Assembly (NCBI GenBank): GCA_030550025.1
Contig: JAUQQC010000008.1
Coordinates: 49,301 to 113,300 of the forward strand
Direction of reading: 5' to 3'
Length of the DNA stretch: 64,000 bases
Origin: Acidobacteriota bacterium
Lineage (GTDB): Bacteria; Acidobacteriota; Blastocatellia; HR10
The position numbers and the translations under genes are program-made. This document shows, in pieces, positions 18,705-29,776 of this stretch (position 1 is its first letter; each line of letters opens with the position of its first letter). The notes under the pieces were generated by a model, which had not been told where the DNA came from, did not search any database, and saw only the letters and a list, made by a program, of their open reading frames with translations.

Positions 18705-19484
18705 TCACGCGCTCTCCAGAACGAGCTGTCGAAGCGTGCGCAGCGTTCCGGCCACCAGGCGCGCGAACAGCTCCACAAGCGGCCCCGTCGCCATCCGCAG
18801 TCCGGAGAGCAACGCTTCGTAATAGACCGGGGTCGCCTCCGCTGGGATGAGGATGGGCGGCAGCCCCGCGCGCAGCGTGTAGAGGTTCGCCGCCAGACGC
18901 GCCACGCGCTGATACGGTCGTTCAAACGGCTGTAAGTCCATGAGCCGAACGTGCACCAAGGCCGCCTGTTCGATGGGGCTCAATTCGGCGAAGCTCTCAG
19001 CCGCGAACCATTCCAAGGCCAACGGCAACAGATGCGGAAGCTCTTCGGGCGAACAGGGATCGTGCTCAGGATACAAAGGATTCACGCGTTGGTGACGCAG
19101 AAGCCCCATCCCGCTCTCGGTGCGCCCCATGCTCAGGCGTGCCAGGTCCAGAAGCAACTCCAGTGTCAGCTCGACCGGTCGTCCCTCCTCCAATCCGCTG
19201 GCGACATACGCGCTTAACCGCTGAACGGCCGCCGCGAAACCAAGCGCCAGATGCTCCTCGGGAGTCTCCCCCCTCCCTCCTTCAAGCAGGAGCTGTCGCA
19301 GCCGCTCCCGTTCCAACCGATACCCATCTAAGCGCATCTCATGGGTGACCTGTTCGAGCAAGAGCCATCCGGCCAACTCGCCCAGTCGTTCCGCCGACAG
19401 CGGCGCGAGCGCCTCATAAGCTGCACGCGCGTCTTCTACCTCTTGCGCCCAGGCCGGGAGCCGTCGTTGTGGCAGTCGAAACAT
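18705..19484 (-). CDS. Fic-fold protein with degenerate active site
   Basis: 259 residues. The overall order matches Fic domains: an N-terminal segment like the regulatory helix (THEMRLDGYRLERERLRQLL, 47-66), a Gly-Arg turn (SMGRTESGMGLLRHQRV, 118-133), PEELPHLLPLALEWF, then AALVHVRLMDLQPFERPYQ leading into RVARLAANLYTLRAGLPPILI (174-213). In active Fic enzymes the core is HPFxxGNGRxxR; here it is QPFERPYQRVAR (185-196). The catalytic His is Gln and the phosphate loop Gly-Asn-Gly is Pro-Tyr-Gln, while both Arg remain. AMP transfer by the canonical mechanism seems impossible. It starts inside the galU stop (TGATG) and is coupled to the downstream RNB gene. Confidence 0.75.
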   Translation of the reverse strand: MFRLPQRRLPAWAQEVEDARAAYEALAPLSAERLGELAGWLLLEQVTHEMRLDGYRLERERLRQLLLEGGRGETPEEHLALGFAAAVQRLSAYVASGLEEGRPVELTLELLLDLARLSMGRTESGMGLLRHQRVNPLYPEHDPCSPEELPHLLPLALEWFAAESFAELSPIEQAALVHVRLMDLQPFERPYQRVARLAANLYTLRAGLPPILIPAEATPVYYEALLSGLRMATGPLVELFARLVAGTLRTLRQLVLESA

Positions 19485-20359
19485 CAGAGCGGTAACCTCC
19501 TCAAGTATTCTCGAAACGCCTCCCCGATGTCCTCCCGCTTAAGCGCCAGCTCGACGGTGGCGATCAGAAAGCCCAATTTGTCCCCCGCATCGTAGCGCTT
19601 GCCCTCGAACTCGTAGCCATAAACGGGTCGCCGCCGCAGAAGGGCGCGCAAGGCATCGGTGAGCTGAATCTCCCCACCCACGCCCGGAGGCGTCGTCTCG
19701 AGCTCCTCGAAGATATCAGGCGTTAGAATGTACCGCCCCACGATGGTCAGATTCGACGGCGCTTCCTCGAGCCGTGGCTTCTCCACCATGTCTAGAAGCC
19801 GATAGAGGCGAGGCCCAACCGGTTCGCCCCGCACGACGCCGAAGCGAGAGATCTCCGGCCCTTCGATCCGCAGAAGGGCGACCACCGGCGCCCGATATCG
19901 CTCGAAGACGGCCATGAGCTGCTTCACGCACGGCGTCGGCGCATCAATCACGTCGTCGCCCAACAGGACGGCGAAGGGTTCATCGTCCACCAAATCGCGC
20001 GCGACCAAGATCGCATGACCGAGCCCCAAGGCCTTCTTCTGCCGCACATAGGCGAAACGCGTCATCTCGGCGATCCGCCGAATCTCTTCCGCTTGATCGT
20101 GCTTCCCCCGCTCTTGGAGGGCCTGTTCCAACTCGAAGGCGATGTCGAAATGATCCTCGATGGCGTTCTTGCCGCGCCCGGTCACGATGATCATCTGCTC
20201 GATCCCACTTTGGATGGCCTCCTCGACCGCATACTGGATGAGCGGCTTATCCACAAGCGGAAGCATCTCCTTGGGCTGTGCTTTCGTCGCCGGCAAGAAG
20301 CGCGTCCCCAGCCCGGCGGCCGGAAAGACCGCCTTCCGAATCTTCCCCCTCTTCGTCAT
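19484..20359 (-). CDS. galU: UTP-glucose-1-phosphate uridylyltransferase
   Basis: 291 residues, the normal GalU length. It makes UDP-glucose from UTP and glucose-1-phosphate for envelope polysaccharides. The nucleotide-binding start KAVFPAAGLGTRFLPATKA, followed by QPKEMLPLVDKPLIQYAVEEA, is diagnostic, as are PFAVLLGDDVID, VGRYILTPDIFEEL, EIQLTDALRALL and YEFEGKRYDAGDKLGFL. The ATG is preceded by GGGAGGGA. It leads the minus-strand run galU, Fic-like, RNB and is divergent from serS across 136 nt. Confidence 0.97.
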   Translation of the reverse strand: MTKRGKIRKAVFPAAGLGTRFLPATKAQPKEMLPLVDKPLIQYAVEEAIQSGIEQMIIVTGRGKNAIEDHFDIAFELEQALQERGKHDQAEEIRRIAEMTRFAYVRQKKALGLGHAILVARDLVDDEPFAVLLGDDVIDAPTPCVKQLMAVFERYRAPVVALLRIEGPEISRFGVVRGEPVGPRLYRLLDMVEKPRLEEAPSNLTIVGRYILTPDIFEELETTPPGVGGEIQLTDALRALLRRRPVYGYEFEGKRYDAGDKLGFLIATVELALKREDIGEAFREYLRRLPL

Positions 20360-20474
20360 TCCCTCCCCCTCGATCCGAGATCATCGCCCGCGCACGACGA
20401 ACAACACCCCCTGAGGCGCAGAGCACGGCGATTCTCCCCGTTTGCTGCTCCCGTCGAGCTATGCTAATTTGTAA

Positions 20475-21869
<1,395 letters not shown>

Positions 21870-21884
21870 ACGCGACAATCCGTT

Positions 21885-22361
21885 ATGGGGGAGATCCTCG
21901 ATCCACAAGCCCTGCGACGCGAGCGCGAGCGCTTGCGGCGCGAAGGCCAGCGCGTCGTCTTCACCAACGGCTGCTTTGATCTCTTACATCCCGGTCACAT
22001 CCGCTTCCTGCAGCAGGCGAAAGCGCTCGGCGACGTCCTCATTGTCGCGATCAACAGCGATGCCTCCGTTCGCGCCCTGAAAGGCCCGGGCCGCCCGATC
22101 TTCCCCGAGCGAGAGCGCGCGGAGATGCTCGCCGCTCTGGAAGTCGTGGACTATGTCACCATCTTCGACGACCTCACGCCACGCGCACTCATCGCCGACC
22201 TCCTCCCCGATGTCCTCGTCAAAGGTGGGGACTGGCGGCCAGAGGAGATCGTCGGCCGTGACGAGGTCGAAGCGGCCGGCGGACGCGTCCTCTCGCTGCC
22301 GTATCATGAAGGCTATTCCACAACGCGCCTGATCGAGCGCATTCGTGCCACGATCGGCTAA
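21885..22361 (+). CDS. rfaE2: D-glycero-beta-D-manno-heptose 1-phosphate adenylyltransferase (RfaE domain II)
   Basis: 158 residues, a stand-alone version of the HldE C-terminal domain. [28 protein letters not shown] carries the HxGH nucleotidyltransferase signature; [45 protein letters not shown] and [22 protein letters not shown] complete the family pattern. It adenylates heptose-1-phosphate for ADP-heptose and the lipopolysaccharide core, implying an outer membrane with LPS. It follows serS by 15 nt and is followed by mfd after 6 nt, so it is transcribed with them. Confidence 0.95.
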   Translation: MGEILDPQALRRERERLRREGQRVVFTNGCFDLLHPGHIRFLQQAKALGDVLIVAINSDASVRALKGPGRPIFPERERAEMLAALEVVDYVTIFDDLTPRALIADLLPDVLVKGGDWRPEEIVGRDEVEAAGGRVLSLPYHEGYSTTRLIERIRATIG

Positions 22362-22367
22362 GCGCCC

Positions 22368-25300
22368 ATGGGAAGCCACGCGGAGAACGTTCGGGATGAA
22401 CTCCGACGACGGCTTCGGGCCGACCCTGCTCTGCGCGCCCTGCGGGAGGGGATCGCTCGGCGAGAGCCCGTACTCACGCTCTCAGGCGTGCACGCCTCGG
22501 GGGCGAAGGCATTCTTGCTGGCTGCGCTTCGGTGGATCCTCCGCTCTTTGGGAGAGGACGCGCGCCCACTCGTCTTCGTCGGAATGGAGGAAGATCTCCA
22601 CGCCCTCGGCGAAGAGGTACGCCTCTTCCTCTGGCTCCTGGGCGAGGACACTTCTTCAGCCATCGTGCTCCTTCCAGCCCTGGACGTCTCGCCCTTCGAG
22701 GGCCTCTCGCCACACCCGGCCGTCCTCCAACAGCGCGCCTACGCACTCACGACGCTCGCGCAAGGAGAGGCTGCGATCGTCCTGGTGGACGCAAAGGCGC
22801 TCATGACACGCACGCTCCCGCCCGCGGACCTTCGGTCCCTCGATCTGCGACTCGCCCTCGGCCAGGAACTCGCTCCCGAAACGCTCGTCTCTCTCCTGCT
22901 GACCACGGGCTATGTGCGCGAGGACCCGGTGCGAGAGCCCGGCCAGTTCAGTTGGCGCGGCGGCATCCTCGACGTCTACTCGCCCTCGGAATCCGCGCCC
23001 GTGCGCATCGAGTTCTGCGGCGATGAGATCGCATCGCTTCGCGCGTTCGATCCGGAATCCCAACGCTCGCGAGCGTCACTCGACCGCACGCGCATCGTCC
23101 CCATTCGAGAATTCACCGTCTCGGGCGAGGAGTTGCAGCGTTGGAACGAACGCCTTGCGCGCGAATGGGCCGAACCATCGTTCGCGCACGATCGGAAGCG
23201 CGTGCAGATCGCGGCGCAAACGGGAGCCCTGCCTCCGGGCTGGGAATTCCTCACCCCTCTGACCCGTCCGCTGACGAGCACGCTCTTTGATCTGCTTCCC
23301 TCTGGCCTCTTCCTGGTGGATGAGGCGGCGAGAATGCCCGCTTACATCGAACAGTTCTGGCACGCGATGACGGAGCGCTCTGACGCGGCCAGGGAAAACG
23401 GACGCATCGTCCTCCCGCCTGAGCACTATTTCCTCACGCCGATGGAGCTGACCGCGCGCTTGAGCGAGCGCCCCCGTATCGAACTGCATCCGCTCGGACA
23501 TCAGAGGCTCTTCGAGGACGCTCAAGATGCGCTTCCCCCCGAAATCGAATTCCGCGCTGTGAGCGAGAGAGGCACGCGTGCGCTCACGACCGAATGGCCG
23601 AAGGCTCTCACGCCACCGCCAGGTGCTCTCACGTTCCTCGTCGCGCGATCGAAGGCACTTGCGGAACACTTCCTCAAGCTCCTCACGGAATGCGATGTGC
23701 CGGTGGACTGGTTCCCCTCGACGAGCGGTCCGACGATCGCCCCTCAGAGTCAAGTGCCGCGATGGCCCCTTTTCCTCCTCGTCGGGCATCTGCGTTCGGG
23801 CTTCCACCTGCCCGCGCTCGATCTCTCCGTCTTCAGTCAGCACGATCTGCTCCGCGAAGAGCCTGAGCTCACGCGACCATCACCGAGTCGGGAACGGCCA
23901 TCGGCGGCTTTCCTTTCGGACTTCAAAGACCTCAAGCCGGGCGATTATCTCGTGCACGTGGATCACGGGATCGGACAATTCGAGGGACTCGTCCAATTGA
24001 CGACGCCCGATGGCGCTCCACACGATTTCCTGCTCCTGCGCTATGCCGATGACGCGCGGCTCTACGTGCCGGTGGAGCGGCTGGACCTCGTGCAGAAATA
24101 CGTGGGCGTTGACGGAGGGCCGCCGCGCTTGGATCGGCTGGGCGGGACCACCTGGCTTCGTACGAAGGCGCGTGCGGCGCGCGCCCTGCGGGATCTGGCC
24201 GAAGAGTTGCTCAAACTCTACGCCGAGCGAAAGCTCATCCCCGGCCACGCCTTCAGCCCGGATACCCCCTGGCAGGCCGAATTCGAGGCCGGCTTCGAGT
24301 ACGAGCTGACGCCCGATCAGGCCCGCGCGCTCGAGGAGATCAAACGCGACATGGAGCGCCCGGTCCCGATGGATCGGCTCCTGTGCGGGGATGTCGGATT
24401 CGGGAAGACGGAAGTCGCCATGCGCGCCGCTTTCAAAGCCGTCATGGATGGCAAGCAAGTGGCCGTGCTCGCCCCCACGACGGTTCTCGTCGAACAGCAT
24501 TATCGCACGTTCACCCACCGCTTCGCCTCGTTCCCCATCACCATCGCACAACTCTCCCGATTCTGCTCCCGCGCCGAGATCGCGCGCACGCTTCAGGGGC
24601 TGGAAGACGGAACGGTGGACATCGTCATCGGGACGCATCGCCTGCTCAGTCGTGACGTGCGCTTCCGCGATCTCGGCCTGGTCATCATTGATGAAGAGCA
24701 ACGTTTCGGCGTTCGACATAAGGAGCGGTTCAAACAACTGCGGCGCCGCGTGGACGTCTTGACGCTCACGGCGACGCCGATCCCCCGCACGCTCTACATG
24801 GCCCTCACCGGATTGCGCGACCTCTCCGTCATTCAGACCCCGCCGCCAGATCGGTTGGCTGTGCAGACCGTGATCGTCCCTTTCTCTCCGGCGATCATCC
24901 GCAGCGCCATCGAACGCGAACTCCAACGAGGAGGGCAGGTCTTCTTCGTCCATAACGAGATCGAGACGATCCATGAGATCGCGCACCTCATTCGCCAACT
25001 CGTCCCTCAGGCGCGCATCGGCGTCGCGCACGGTCGGCTCTCGGAGCGCGAGCTGGAGCGTACGGTCTTGCGCTTCGTCCACCAGGAACTGGACGTCCTG
25101 GTCACGACGACGATCATCGAGAACGGCATTGACATCCCGCAAGCGAACACGATCCTGATCAACCGGGCCGAGCGCTTCGGGCTGGCCGATCTCTACCAAC
25201 TGCGCGGGCGCGTCGGTCGGTCCAATCGCCTCGCCTATGCGTACTTGCTCATCCCTCCGGAATCCACGCTGAGCGCGGTCGCGCATCGGCGATTGGCGGC

Positions 25301-26003
25301 CCTCAAGGAGTTCTCCGACTTGGGCTCCGGCTTTCGCCTGGCAGCTCTTGATCTCGAATTGCGCGGGGCCGGAAATCTGCTCGGACCCGAGCAGTCGGGC
25401 CATATCAACGCGCTCGGCTTCGAGCTGTATTGTCAGCTCCTGGAGCGCACAATCCGCGAGCTGCGCGGTGAGAAGATCGAAGAGGAGCTCATCCCGCAGA
25501 TCAACCTCCGCCTCTCCCTCCGCATCCCGGAGACCTACATCGCCGACATGAGTGAGCGCCTGCACGTCTACAAGCGCCTGGCGGCAGCCCGAACCGAAGC
25601 GAAGCTCGCCGAGCTGCGCGACGAGCTGATGGACCGCTACGGACCATTGCCTCCAGAAGTCGAGCGCCTCCTGCTCCTCGGTTCGATCCGGAATGCGGCC
25701 ATGTGCGTGCGCGTGCGCGCCATCGAGCGCGAGGGCACGCGGATTCTCATTCAGTTCGCCGATCCCGATCTCCCGAACGCGGAACACCGCCGCGCTTTTC
25801 TCGCCACGCATCCTTCGGCGGAATTCGCGCCCGATGGTACGCTGCGATATGACCTTTCGGCGCCGGATGAGCGCACGCTCCTGCTTCAGCTCCGCGACGA
25901 CTTGCTCCAGCTGCAGGGCGCGACGTACAATTTCCCAGGTCAATCGTATCGAGATGAGAGCGCCACGAGCGCCGATCTGAAGAAAAGGGGGCGAAGACGC
26001 TGA
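22368..26003 (+). CDS. mfd: Transcription-repair coupling factor Mfd
   Basis: 1211 residues. Mfd displaces RNA polymerase stalled at lesions and recruits UvrA/UvrB. An N-terminal UvrB-homology region, a CarD-like RNAP-interaction domain ([23 protein letters not shown], about 520-620), and RecG-like translocase motifs are present: Walker [92 protein letters not shown]. The C-terminal TRCF domain is also present. The first ~400 residues are less conserved. uvrB lies elsewhere in the window. Six nt separate it from rfaE2 and nine from the foldase gene. Confidence 0.97.
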   Translation: MGSHAENVRDELRRRLRADPALRALREGIARREPVLTLSGVHASGAKAFLLAALRWILRSLGEDARPLVFVGMEEDLHALGEEVRLFLWLLGEDTSSAIVLLPALDVSPFEGLSPHPAVLQQRAYALTTLAQGEAAIVLVDAKALMTRTLPPADLRSLDLRLALGQELAPETLVSLLLTTGYVREDPVREPGQFSWRGGILDVYSPSESAPVRIEFCGDEIASLRAFDPESQRSRASLDRTRIVPIREFTVSGEELQRWNERLAREWAEPSFAHDRKRVQIAAQTGALPPGWEFLTPLTRPLTSTLFDLLPSGLFLVDEAARMPAYIEQFWHAMTERSDAARENGRIVLPPEHYFLTPMELTARLSERPRIELHPLGHQRLFEDAQDALPPEIEFRAVSERGTRALTTEWPKALTPPPGALTFLVARSKALAEHFLKLLTECDVPVDWFPSTSGPTIAPQSQVPRWPLFLLVGHLRSGFHLPALDLSVFSQHDLLREEPELTRPSPSRERPSAAFLSDFKDLKPGDYLVHVDHGIGQFEGLVQLTTPDGAPHDFLLLRYADDARLYVPVERLDLVQKYVGVDGGPPRLDRLGGTTWLRTKARAARALRDLAEELLKLYAERKLIPGHAFSPDTPWQAEFEAGFEYELTPDQARALEEIKRDMERPVPMDRLLCGDVGFGKTEVAMRAAFKAVMDGKQVAVLAPTTVLVEQHYRTFTHRFASFPITIAQLSRFCSRAEIARTLQGLEDGTVDIVIGTHRLLSRDVRFRDLGLVIIDEEQRFGVRHKERFKQLRRRVDVLTLTATPIPRTLYMALTGLRDLSVIQTPPPDRLAVQTVIVPFSPAIIRSAIERELQRGGQVFFVHNEIETIHEIAHLIRQLVPQARIGVAHGRLSERELERTVLRFVHQELDVLVTTTIIENGIDIPQANTILINRAERFGLADLYQLRGRVGRSNRLAYAYLLIPPESTLSAVAHRRLAALKEFSDLGSGFRLAALDLELRGAGNLLGPEQSGHINALGFELYCQLLERTIRELRGEKIEEELIPQINLRLSLRIPETYIADMSERLHVYKRLAAARTEAKLAELRDELMDRYGPLPPEVERLLLLGSIRNAAMCVRVRAIEREGTRILIQFADPDLPNAEHRRAFLATHPSAEFAPDGTLRYDLSAPDERTLLLQLRDDLLQLQGATYNFPGQSYRDESATSADLKKRGRRR

Positions 26004-26011
26004 GCGGACGC

Positions 26012-27067
26012 GTGCGCATGAGACGATCTGGGATAGCCGGCCTCCTCGGATGCCTCCTCTGGCTCTCGGCTCCCCCTCTTGGGTGGAGCCAAGACGAACC
26101 GGTGCTGGTGGATGAGATCGTCGCGCGGATCAACAGCGACATCATCACCCTCTCGGCATTACGACGCGCACAGGCTGAACTGCGACAGGAACTGGAGCAA
26201 CAAGGCCTCACGGGAGAAGCACTGGAACGCGCGTATCAGGAGGCCTCCAAGACGCTCCTGCAACAGTTGATTGACAATCAACTCCTCGTCCAGCGCGCCA
26301 ACGAACTCGGCATCACCGTCGAGACGCAGATCAACGAATTCCTCCTCAACTGGGGCCGACAGCAAGGCATCCCACCGGCCGAGGTGGAGAAGCGCCTGGC
26401 GGAAGCTGGTCTCGATCCCGATCAGGTCCGACAGACACTTCGCCTGCGCTTTCTGCGCGAGGCCGTCCTCGCCCGCGAAGTCTACAGCCGAATTTTCCAA
26501 AACATCTTCGATCGCGATGTCGAACAGTACTACCAGCAGCATCGCGAAGAGTTCACCGAACCGGAGACCGTCCGCCTGAGCGAGATCTTCATCAGCACGC
26601 AGGGCCGCTCGCGCGAGCAAGCGCTCGCGATCGTGCAGGAGATTCGGGAGAAGCTGCAGGCGGGGGCGGACTTCGGTGATCTCGCCGCGCAGTACTCCGC
26701 GCGCCCCTCGGCCCGCAATAAGGGTGACATCGGGACGTTCACGCTCGGCCCGCGACGCACATTGGGCGACGCGCAAGCTAAGGCGATCGAAGGCTTGAAA
26801 GCGGGAGACGTCTCCGCTCCCATCGAGCTGCCCGATGGCTTCCAACTCCTCAAGGTGCTCGAGCGGCAACAGCCGCGCGTGCGCCCGCTTGACGCCGAGC
26901 TGAAACGCCAGATTCAAATGCGCCTGGCACAGCAGCGCGCCGAAGCGGCCGTCCGCGAGTATATCGAGACGCTCCGTCGCGATGCTTATATTTGGATCGC
27001 CCCCGCATATCGCGAGCAATATGCGGCCGCTGAGACGACGATGGCGAATCCGAAGAAGCCACAATGA
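26012..27067 (+). CDS. SurA-like periplasmic peptidyl-prolyl isomerase/chaperone
   Basis: 351 residues if read from GTG at 26012; an ATG two codons later (26018) is equally possible. The signal peptide ends near PPLGWSQ. The N-terminal SurA-type chaperone region (VDEIVARINSDIITLSALRRAQAELRQEL) is followed by a single parvulin/PPIC domain (about 180-285: VRLSEIFIST, ADFGDLAAQYSARPSARNKGDIGTF, GDVSAPIELPDGFQLLKVLERQ) and a C-terminal helix. It would fold outer-membrane proteins such as the TonB receptor and secretin here. It has one PPIase domain rather than the two of E. coli SurA, common in this type of organism. Confidence 0.92.
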   Translation: MRMRRSGIAGLLGCLLWLSAPPLGWSQDEPVLVDEIVARINSDIITLSALRRAQAELRQELEQQGLTGEALERAYQEASKTLLQQLIDNQLLVQRANELGITVETQINEFLLNWGRQQGIPPAEVEKRLAEAGLDPDQVRQTLRLRFLREAVLAREVYSRIFQNIFDRDVEQYYQQHREEFTEPETVRLSEIFISTQGRSREQALAIVQEIREKLQAGADFGDLAAQYSARPSARNKGDIGTFTLGPRRTLGDAQAKAIEGLKAGDVSAPIELPDGFQLLKVLERQQPRVRPLDAELKRQIQMRLAQQRAEAAVREYIETLRRDAYIWIAPAYREQYAAAETTMANPKKPQ

Positions 27068-27107
27068 GGGGCCCTCGGCTGAATCCCTCGAGACGATCGC
27101 TCAAGCC

Positions 27108-27935
27108 ATGATGAGAGATCACCGTGTCCGTATCCTCAGCAATGCGCCGGAGACCCTCACCTACTGGCGCTTGCGCGTTCGCCTCTCGGAAACTATCGCG
27201 ATTCGTCCCGGTCAGTTCGTCATGGCGCGCACGCGCGAGCAGTGGGAGCCCATTTGGCGGCGCGCGCTCGTCATCTATCGCGCGGAGGAACACGCCGAAG
27301 GTATGGACCTGGAATTCCTCTACAAAGTCCTCGGACGCGGGACGGCACTGCTCAGTCGCCAGCGCCCGGGTGATGAGTTGGAGATGCTGGGTCCCTTGGG
27401 CAATGGCTTCCCCCACGATGCCGATCCGGACGCCGAAGCGCTCCTGATCTCCGGAGGGATTGGACTTCCGGCTCTCTATCTCTTGGCCGAAGCGCTCGCT
27501 CGCGATGGGCGAGCGGTTCGGCTCTTCCACGGCGAGCCAACGGTCGAGCCGGAGAGGCCGCTCCCGTTTCTCGACGACTTCGCCCGTGTGCTGGAACCAG
27601 AGGCAATCACGCTAGCCACGGAAGATGGCTCGCGGGGATTCCCAGGATTGGTGACCGAAGCCGTCGAAGCCTACCTGGAGCGCACGCGCCCGGGCCGCGC
27701 CGTCCTCTACGCTTGCGGGCCAACGCCCATGTTGCGACGCGTAGCCGAGATCGCCGCGCAGCGAAGGCTACCGGCCTACGTCTCGCTCGAAGCCCGCATG
27801 GCCTGCGGATTCGGCGTCTGTCTGGGCTGCGCCGTCAAGACGCAATTCGCGTCCGAGCACATGCCCCACTACCGCCGCGTTTGCGCCGAAGGTCCGATCT
27901 TTCGCGCGGAGGAGGTCATCTGGGATGAGCTGTGA
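27108..27935 (+). CDS. pyrK: Dihydroorotate dehydrogenase electron transfer subunit
   Basis: 275 residues from the ATG ATG at 27108/27111; the upstream in-frame stretch overlaps the foldase gene and looks non-coding. FAD-binding [15 protein letters not shown]-binding [21 protein letters not shown] and [18 protein letters not shown] are clear. The [2Fe-2S] cysteines are in [17 protein letters not shown] plus a Cys in RRVCAEGP. PyrK passes electrons from PyrD1B to NAD+ during pyrimidine synthesis. The 3' end overlaps pyrD by 11 nt, which supports a stable PyrK2D2 complex. Confidence 0.95.
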   Translation: MMRDHRVRILSNAPETLTYWRLRVRLSETIAIRPGQFVMARTREQWEPIWRRALVIYRAEEHAEGMDLEFLYKVLGRGTALLSRQRPGDELEMLGPLGNGFPHDADPDAEALLISGGIGLPALYLLAEALARDGRAVRLFHGEPTVEPERPLPFLDDFARVLEPEAITLATEDGSRGFPGLVTEAVEAYLERTRPGRAVLYACGPTPMLRRVAEIAAQRRLPAYVSLEARMACGFGVCLGCAVKTQFASEHMPHYRRVCAEGPIFRAEEVIWDEL

Positions 27936-28854
27936 TCTCTCGGTTGAGATCGCCGGACTGCGCTTCAAGAATCCGATCCTCACCGCCAGCGGCACCTTCG
28001 GCTACGGTTTGGAATTCGCCTCGTGGTTCGATCTCGGGCGGTTGGGCGGAATCTGCACCAAAGGCCTCTCGCTGGAACCGTTAGAAGGGAATCCACCGCC
28101 CCGAATTGTCGAGACGCACGGCGGCATGCTCAATTCCATCGGCCTGCAGAACATCGGCGTTCGTGCCTTCGTCGCCGAGAAGCTTCCCAAGCTGCGTCAA
28201 TTCCAAACGCATATCATCGCCAATGTCTTCGGTTCCTGCTTCGAGGAGTACCTCGAGGTCATCCGAATCCTGAACGATGCTGAGGGGATCTCCGCTTATG
28301 AGTTGAACATCTCCTGCCCGAACGTAAAAGCCGGCGGCATGGAGTTCGGCAATGACCCAGACGAAGCCGCTCGCCTGACCGAAGCCTGCAAACGCATCGC
28401 GCGTCGTCCGATCATCGTGAAGCTCTCGCCCAACGCCGGCGACATCGTGCGCGTAGCGCGCGCCGTCGAAGAAGCGGGCGCCGATGCCCTCTCCGCCATC
28501 AATACGATCCTCGGCCTCTCTGTGGATATCTACACGCGCCGCCCTCGACTGGCGACGGGTATGGGTGGCCTCTCCGGCCCCGCCATCAAACCGATCGCCC
28601 TGCGCATGGTCTATCAGATTACCCATGCCGTCCGCATTCCCGTCATCGGCATCGGGGGGATCGCGACGGTCGAAGACGCCCTGGAGTTCCTCATCGCTGG
28701 CGCGACGGCCGTGCAAATCGGGACGGCAAATTATTATGACCCACTCGCCTCGATCAAGATCATCGAGGGCCTGAAACGGTTCTGCGAGCAGCACGGGATC
28801 ACGACGATCCGTTCGCTCATCGGCTCGCTCCAGATGAATGAGCGCCTTGCTTGA
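27925..28854 (+). CDS. pyrD: Dihydroorotate dehydrogenase B, catalytic subunit
   Basis: 309 residues, class 1B length. FMN-binding and active-site regions: [69 protein letters not shown] (containing the catalytic Cys region), [53 protein letters not shown] and [33 protein letters not shown]. It oxidises dihydroorotate to orotate, passing electrons through PyrK. A near-consensus promoter for the next gene starts inside its last codons. Confidence 0.97.
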   Translation: MSCDLSVEIAGLRFKNPILTASGTFGYGLEFASWFDLGRLGGICTKGLSLEPLEGNPPPRIVETHGGMLNSIGLQNIGVRAFVAEKLPKLRQFQTHIIANVFGSCFEEYLEVIRILNDAEGISAYELNISCPNVKAGGMEFGNDPDEAARLTEACKRIARRPIIVKLSPNAGDIVRVARAVEEAGADALSAINTILGLSVDIYTRRPRLATGMGGLSGPAIKPIALRMVYQITHAVRIPVIGIGGIATVEDALEFLIAGATAVQIGTANYYDPLASIKIIEGLKRFCEQHGITTIRSLIGSLQMNERLA

Positions 28855-28879
28855 CACGTTCGGAGCCGACGCCTAGAAT
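28851..28879 (+). promoter_or_regulatory. Near-consensus sigma-70 promoter
   Basis: TTGACA (28851-28856), 17-nt spacer, TAGAAT (28874-28879). The -35 is a perfect consensus match and overlaps the pyrD stop codon. The predicted start near 28886 leaves a ~35-nt leader with GAGG before the ATG at 28921. It is the best promoter by eye in the window. Confidence 0.75.
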
Positions 28880-28920
28880 CCATTTTGTGTGCGTCACACC
28901 AAGACAGGACTGAGGCGAAC

Positions 28921-29472
28921 ATGGAGGACGTAACGCGTTCGCAGTTGGACTCATCGCCTGTAGCCCCCCTTGAAGAGCGCGGCGGATACCTGGTGACTGA
29001 TGCCCAAGAGCCGGACCCTCCGACCAATTCGCCCGCATCCTCTGATCCTCCAATCTCGTCCGCTTCTTTGCCGGAGGTCAAGGCCTGGTCGCCGCACCTC
29101 GCCCTTAAAGCGATGCTCGCTTGCGCTGCTGCTTTCGTGATCCCAGGAGCCGGACACGCCGTCCTTGGCCGATGGATCCGCGCCATGCTGCTCTGCGCAG
29201 CTATCCTCGGAATGTTCGCCGCCGGACTTTTCCTCTTTGGCGGAAAGCTCTACACCTTCAACCCTGAAGAGCCCCTCTCGATCTTCCCAGTCATCGCGAA
29301 CGCCGGCACGGGCGGCCTCTACATGCTCTGCGCCTTTCTCAAAACGGGATTCGATGCCCGTCCCGAAGTCCCAACTTACGAATACGGAAACACCTTTTTG
29401 CTCGTCGCGGGCCTCTTGAACTACCTCGCCGCCCTGGACGCCTTCGATATCGCTATCGGGAGGAAGAAGTAG
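28921..29472 (+). CDS. Multi-pass membrane protein of unknown function (DUF6677-like)
   Basis: 183 residues from the ATG at 28921, which has GAGGCGAAC before it; an upstream in-frame ATG (28885) precedes the likely transcription start. The N-terminal ~60 residues are acidic and proline-rich, cytoplasmic-looking. Four hydrophobic helices follow: MLACAAAFVIPGAGHAVLG, AMLLCAAILGMFAAGLFLF, IFPVIANAGTGGLYMLCAF and FLLVAGLLNYLAALDAFDI. The PGAGHAVLGRW turn resembles short membrane proteins common in Acidobacteria genomes (I recall DUF6677, not verified). The next small ORF starts immediately after its stop, so they form a unit under the 28851 promoter. Confidence 0.8.
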   Translation: MEDVTRSQLDSSPVAPLEERGGYLVTDAQEPDPPTNSPASSDPPISSASLPEVKAWSPHLALKAMLACAAAFVIPGAGHAVLGRWIRAMLLCAAILGMFAAGLFLFGGKLYTFNPEEPLSIFPVIANAGTGGLYMLCAFLKTGFDARPEVPTYEYGNTFLLVAGLLNYLAALDAFDIAIGRKK

Positions 29473-29637
29473 ATGCACCTTCTGGCTATGACCCTGTTCG
29501 CGCTGTGCGTTTCCACAGTCTTCGCCATTGTGACCAAAGAGGATCCTCGCGAACAATTCCGCTATGCCGTGAAAGCCTTCTTCGCCTTCCTCGGCATCGC
29601 CCTAGCGATCGGTTGGCTCATGTATCCATTCTCTTGA
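29473..29637 (+). CDS. 54-residue membrane microprotein
   Basis: The ATG follows the previous TAG directly (TAGATG). Translation gives MHLLAMTLFALCVSTVFAIV, then the charged loop TKEDPREQFRYAVK, then AFFAFLGIALAIGWLMYPFS: two hydrophobic helices around a charged loop. Direct abutment with the preceding membrane protein gene, and the clean helix-loop-helix hydrophobicity with charged residues confined to the loop, argue for a real gene. It could be an accessory subunit of the upstream protein. No family recognised. Confidence 0.7.
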   Translation: MHLLAMTLFALCVSTVFAIVTKEDPREQFRYAVKAFFAFLGIALAIGWLMYPFS

Positions 29638-29675
29638 TTTCAGAAGGTGGCATACCGAATTGAGCGTATAGAGAT

Positions 29676-29726
29676 TTGCCACTTGCGCCCTCTTATGTTA
29701 TCCTGAGTGACGTAATGCACTTACGT
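29676..29726 (+). promoter_or_regulatory. Promoter with overlapping operator-like palindrome
   Basis: TTGCCA (29676-29681) and TATCCT (29699-29704) are 17 nt apart, placing the start near 29711. Immediately there, ACGTAA (29710-29715) and TTACGT (29721-29726) form a perfect inverted repeat around TGCAC. A palindrome at the start site upstream of a ribbon-helix-helix gene is the usual layout of an autoregulatory operator. The gene starts at 29777. Confidence 0.6.
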
Positions 29727-29776
29727 AATTGCCGTGCAAGTCGCTCGTATGCGCGGCGAGACTTTGGAGGAAGCTT

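Noticed and set aside
23880-25943. Long minus-strand frame inside mfd
   Set aside because: Antisense of conserved Mfd helicase motifs; no signal, domain or ribosome-binding site.
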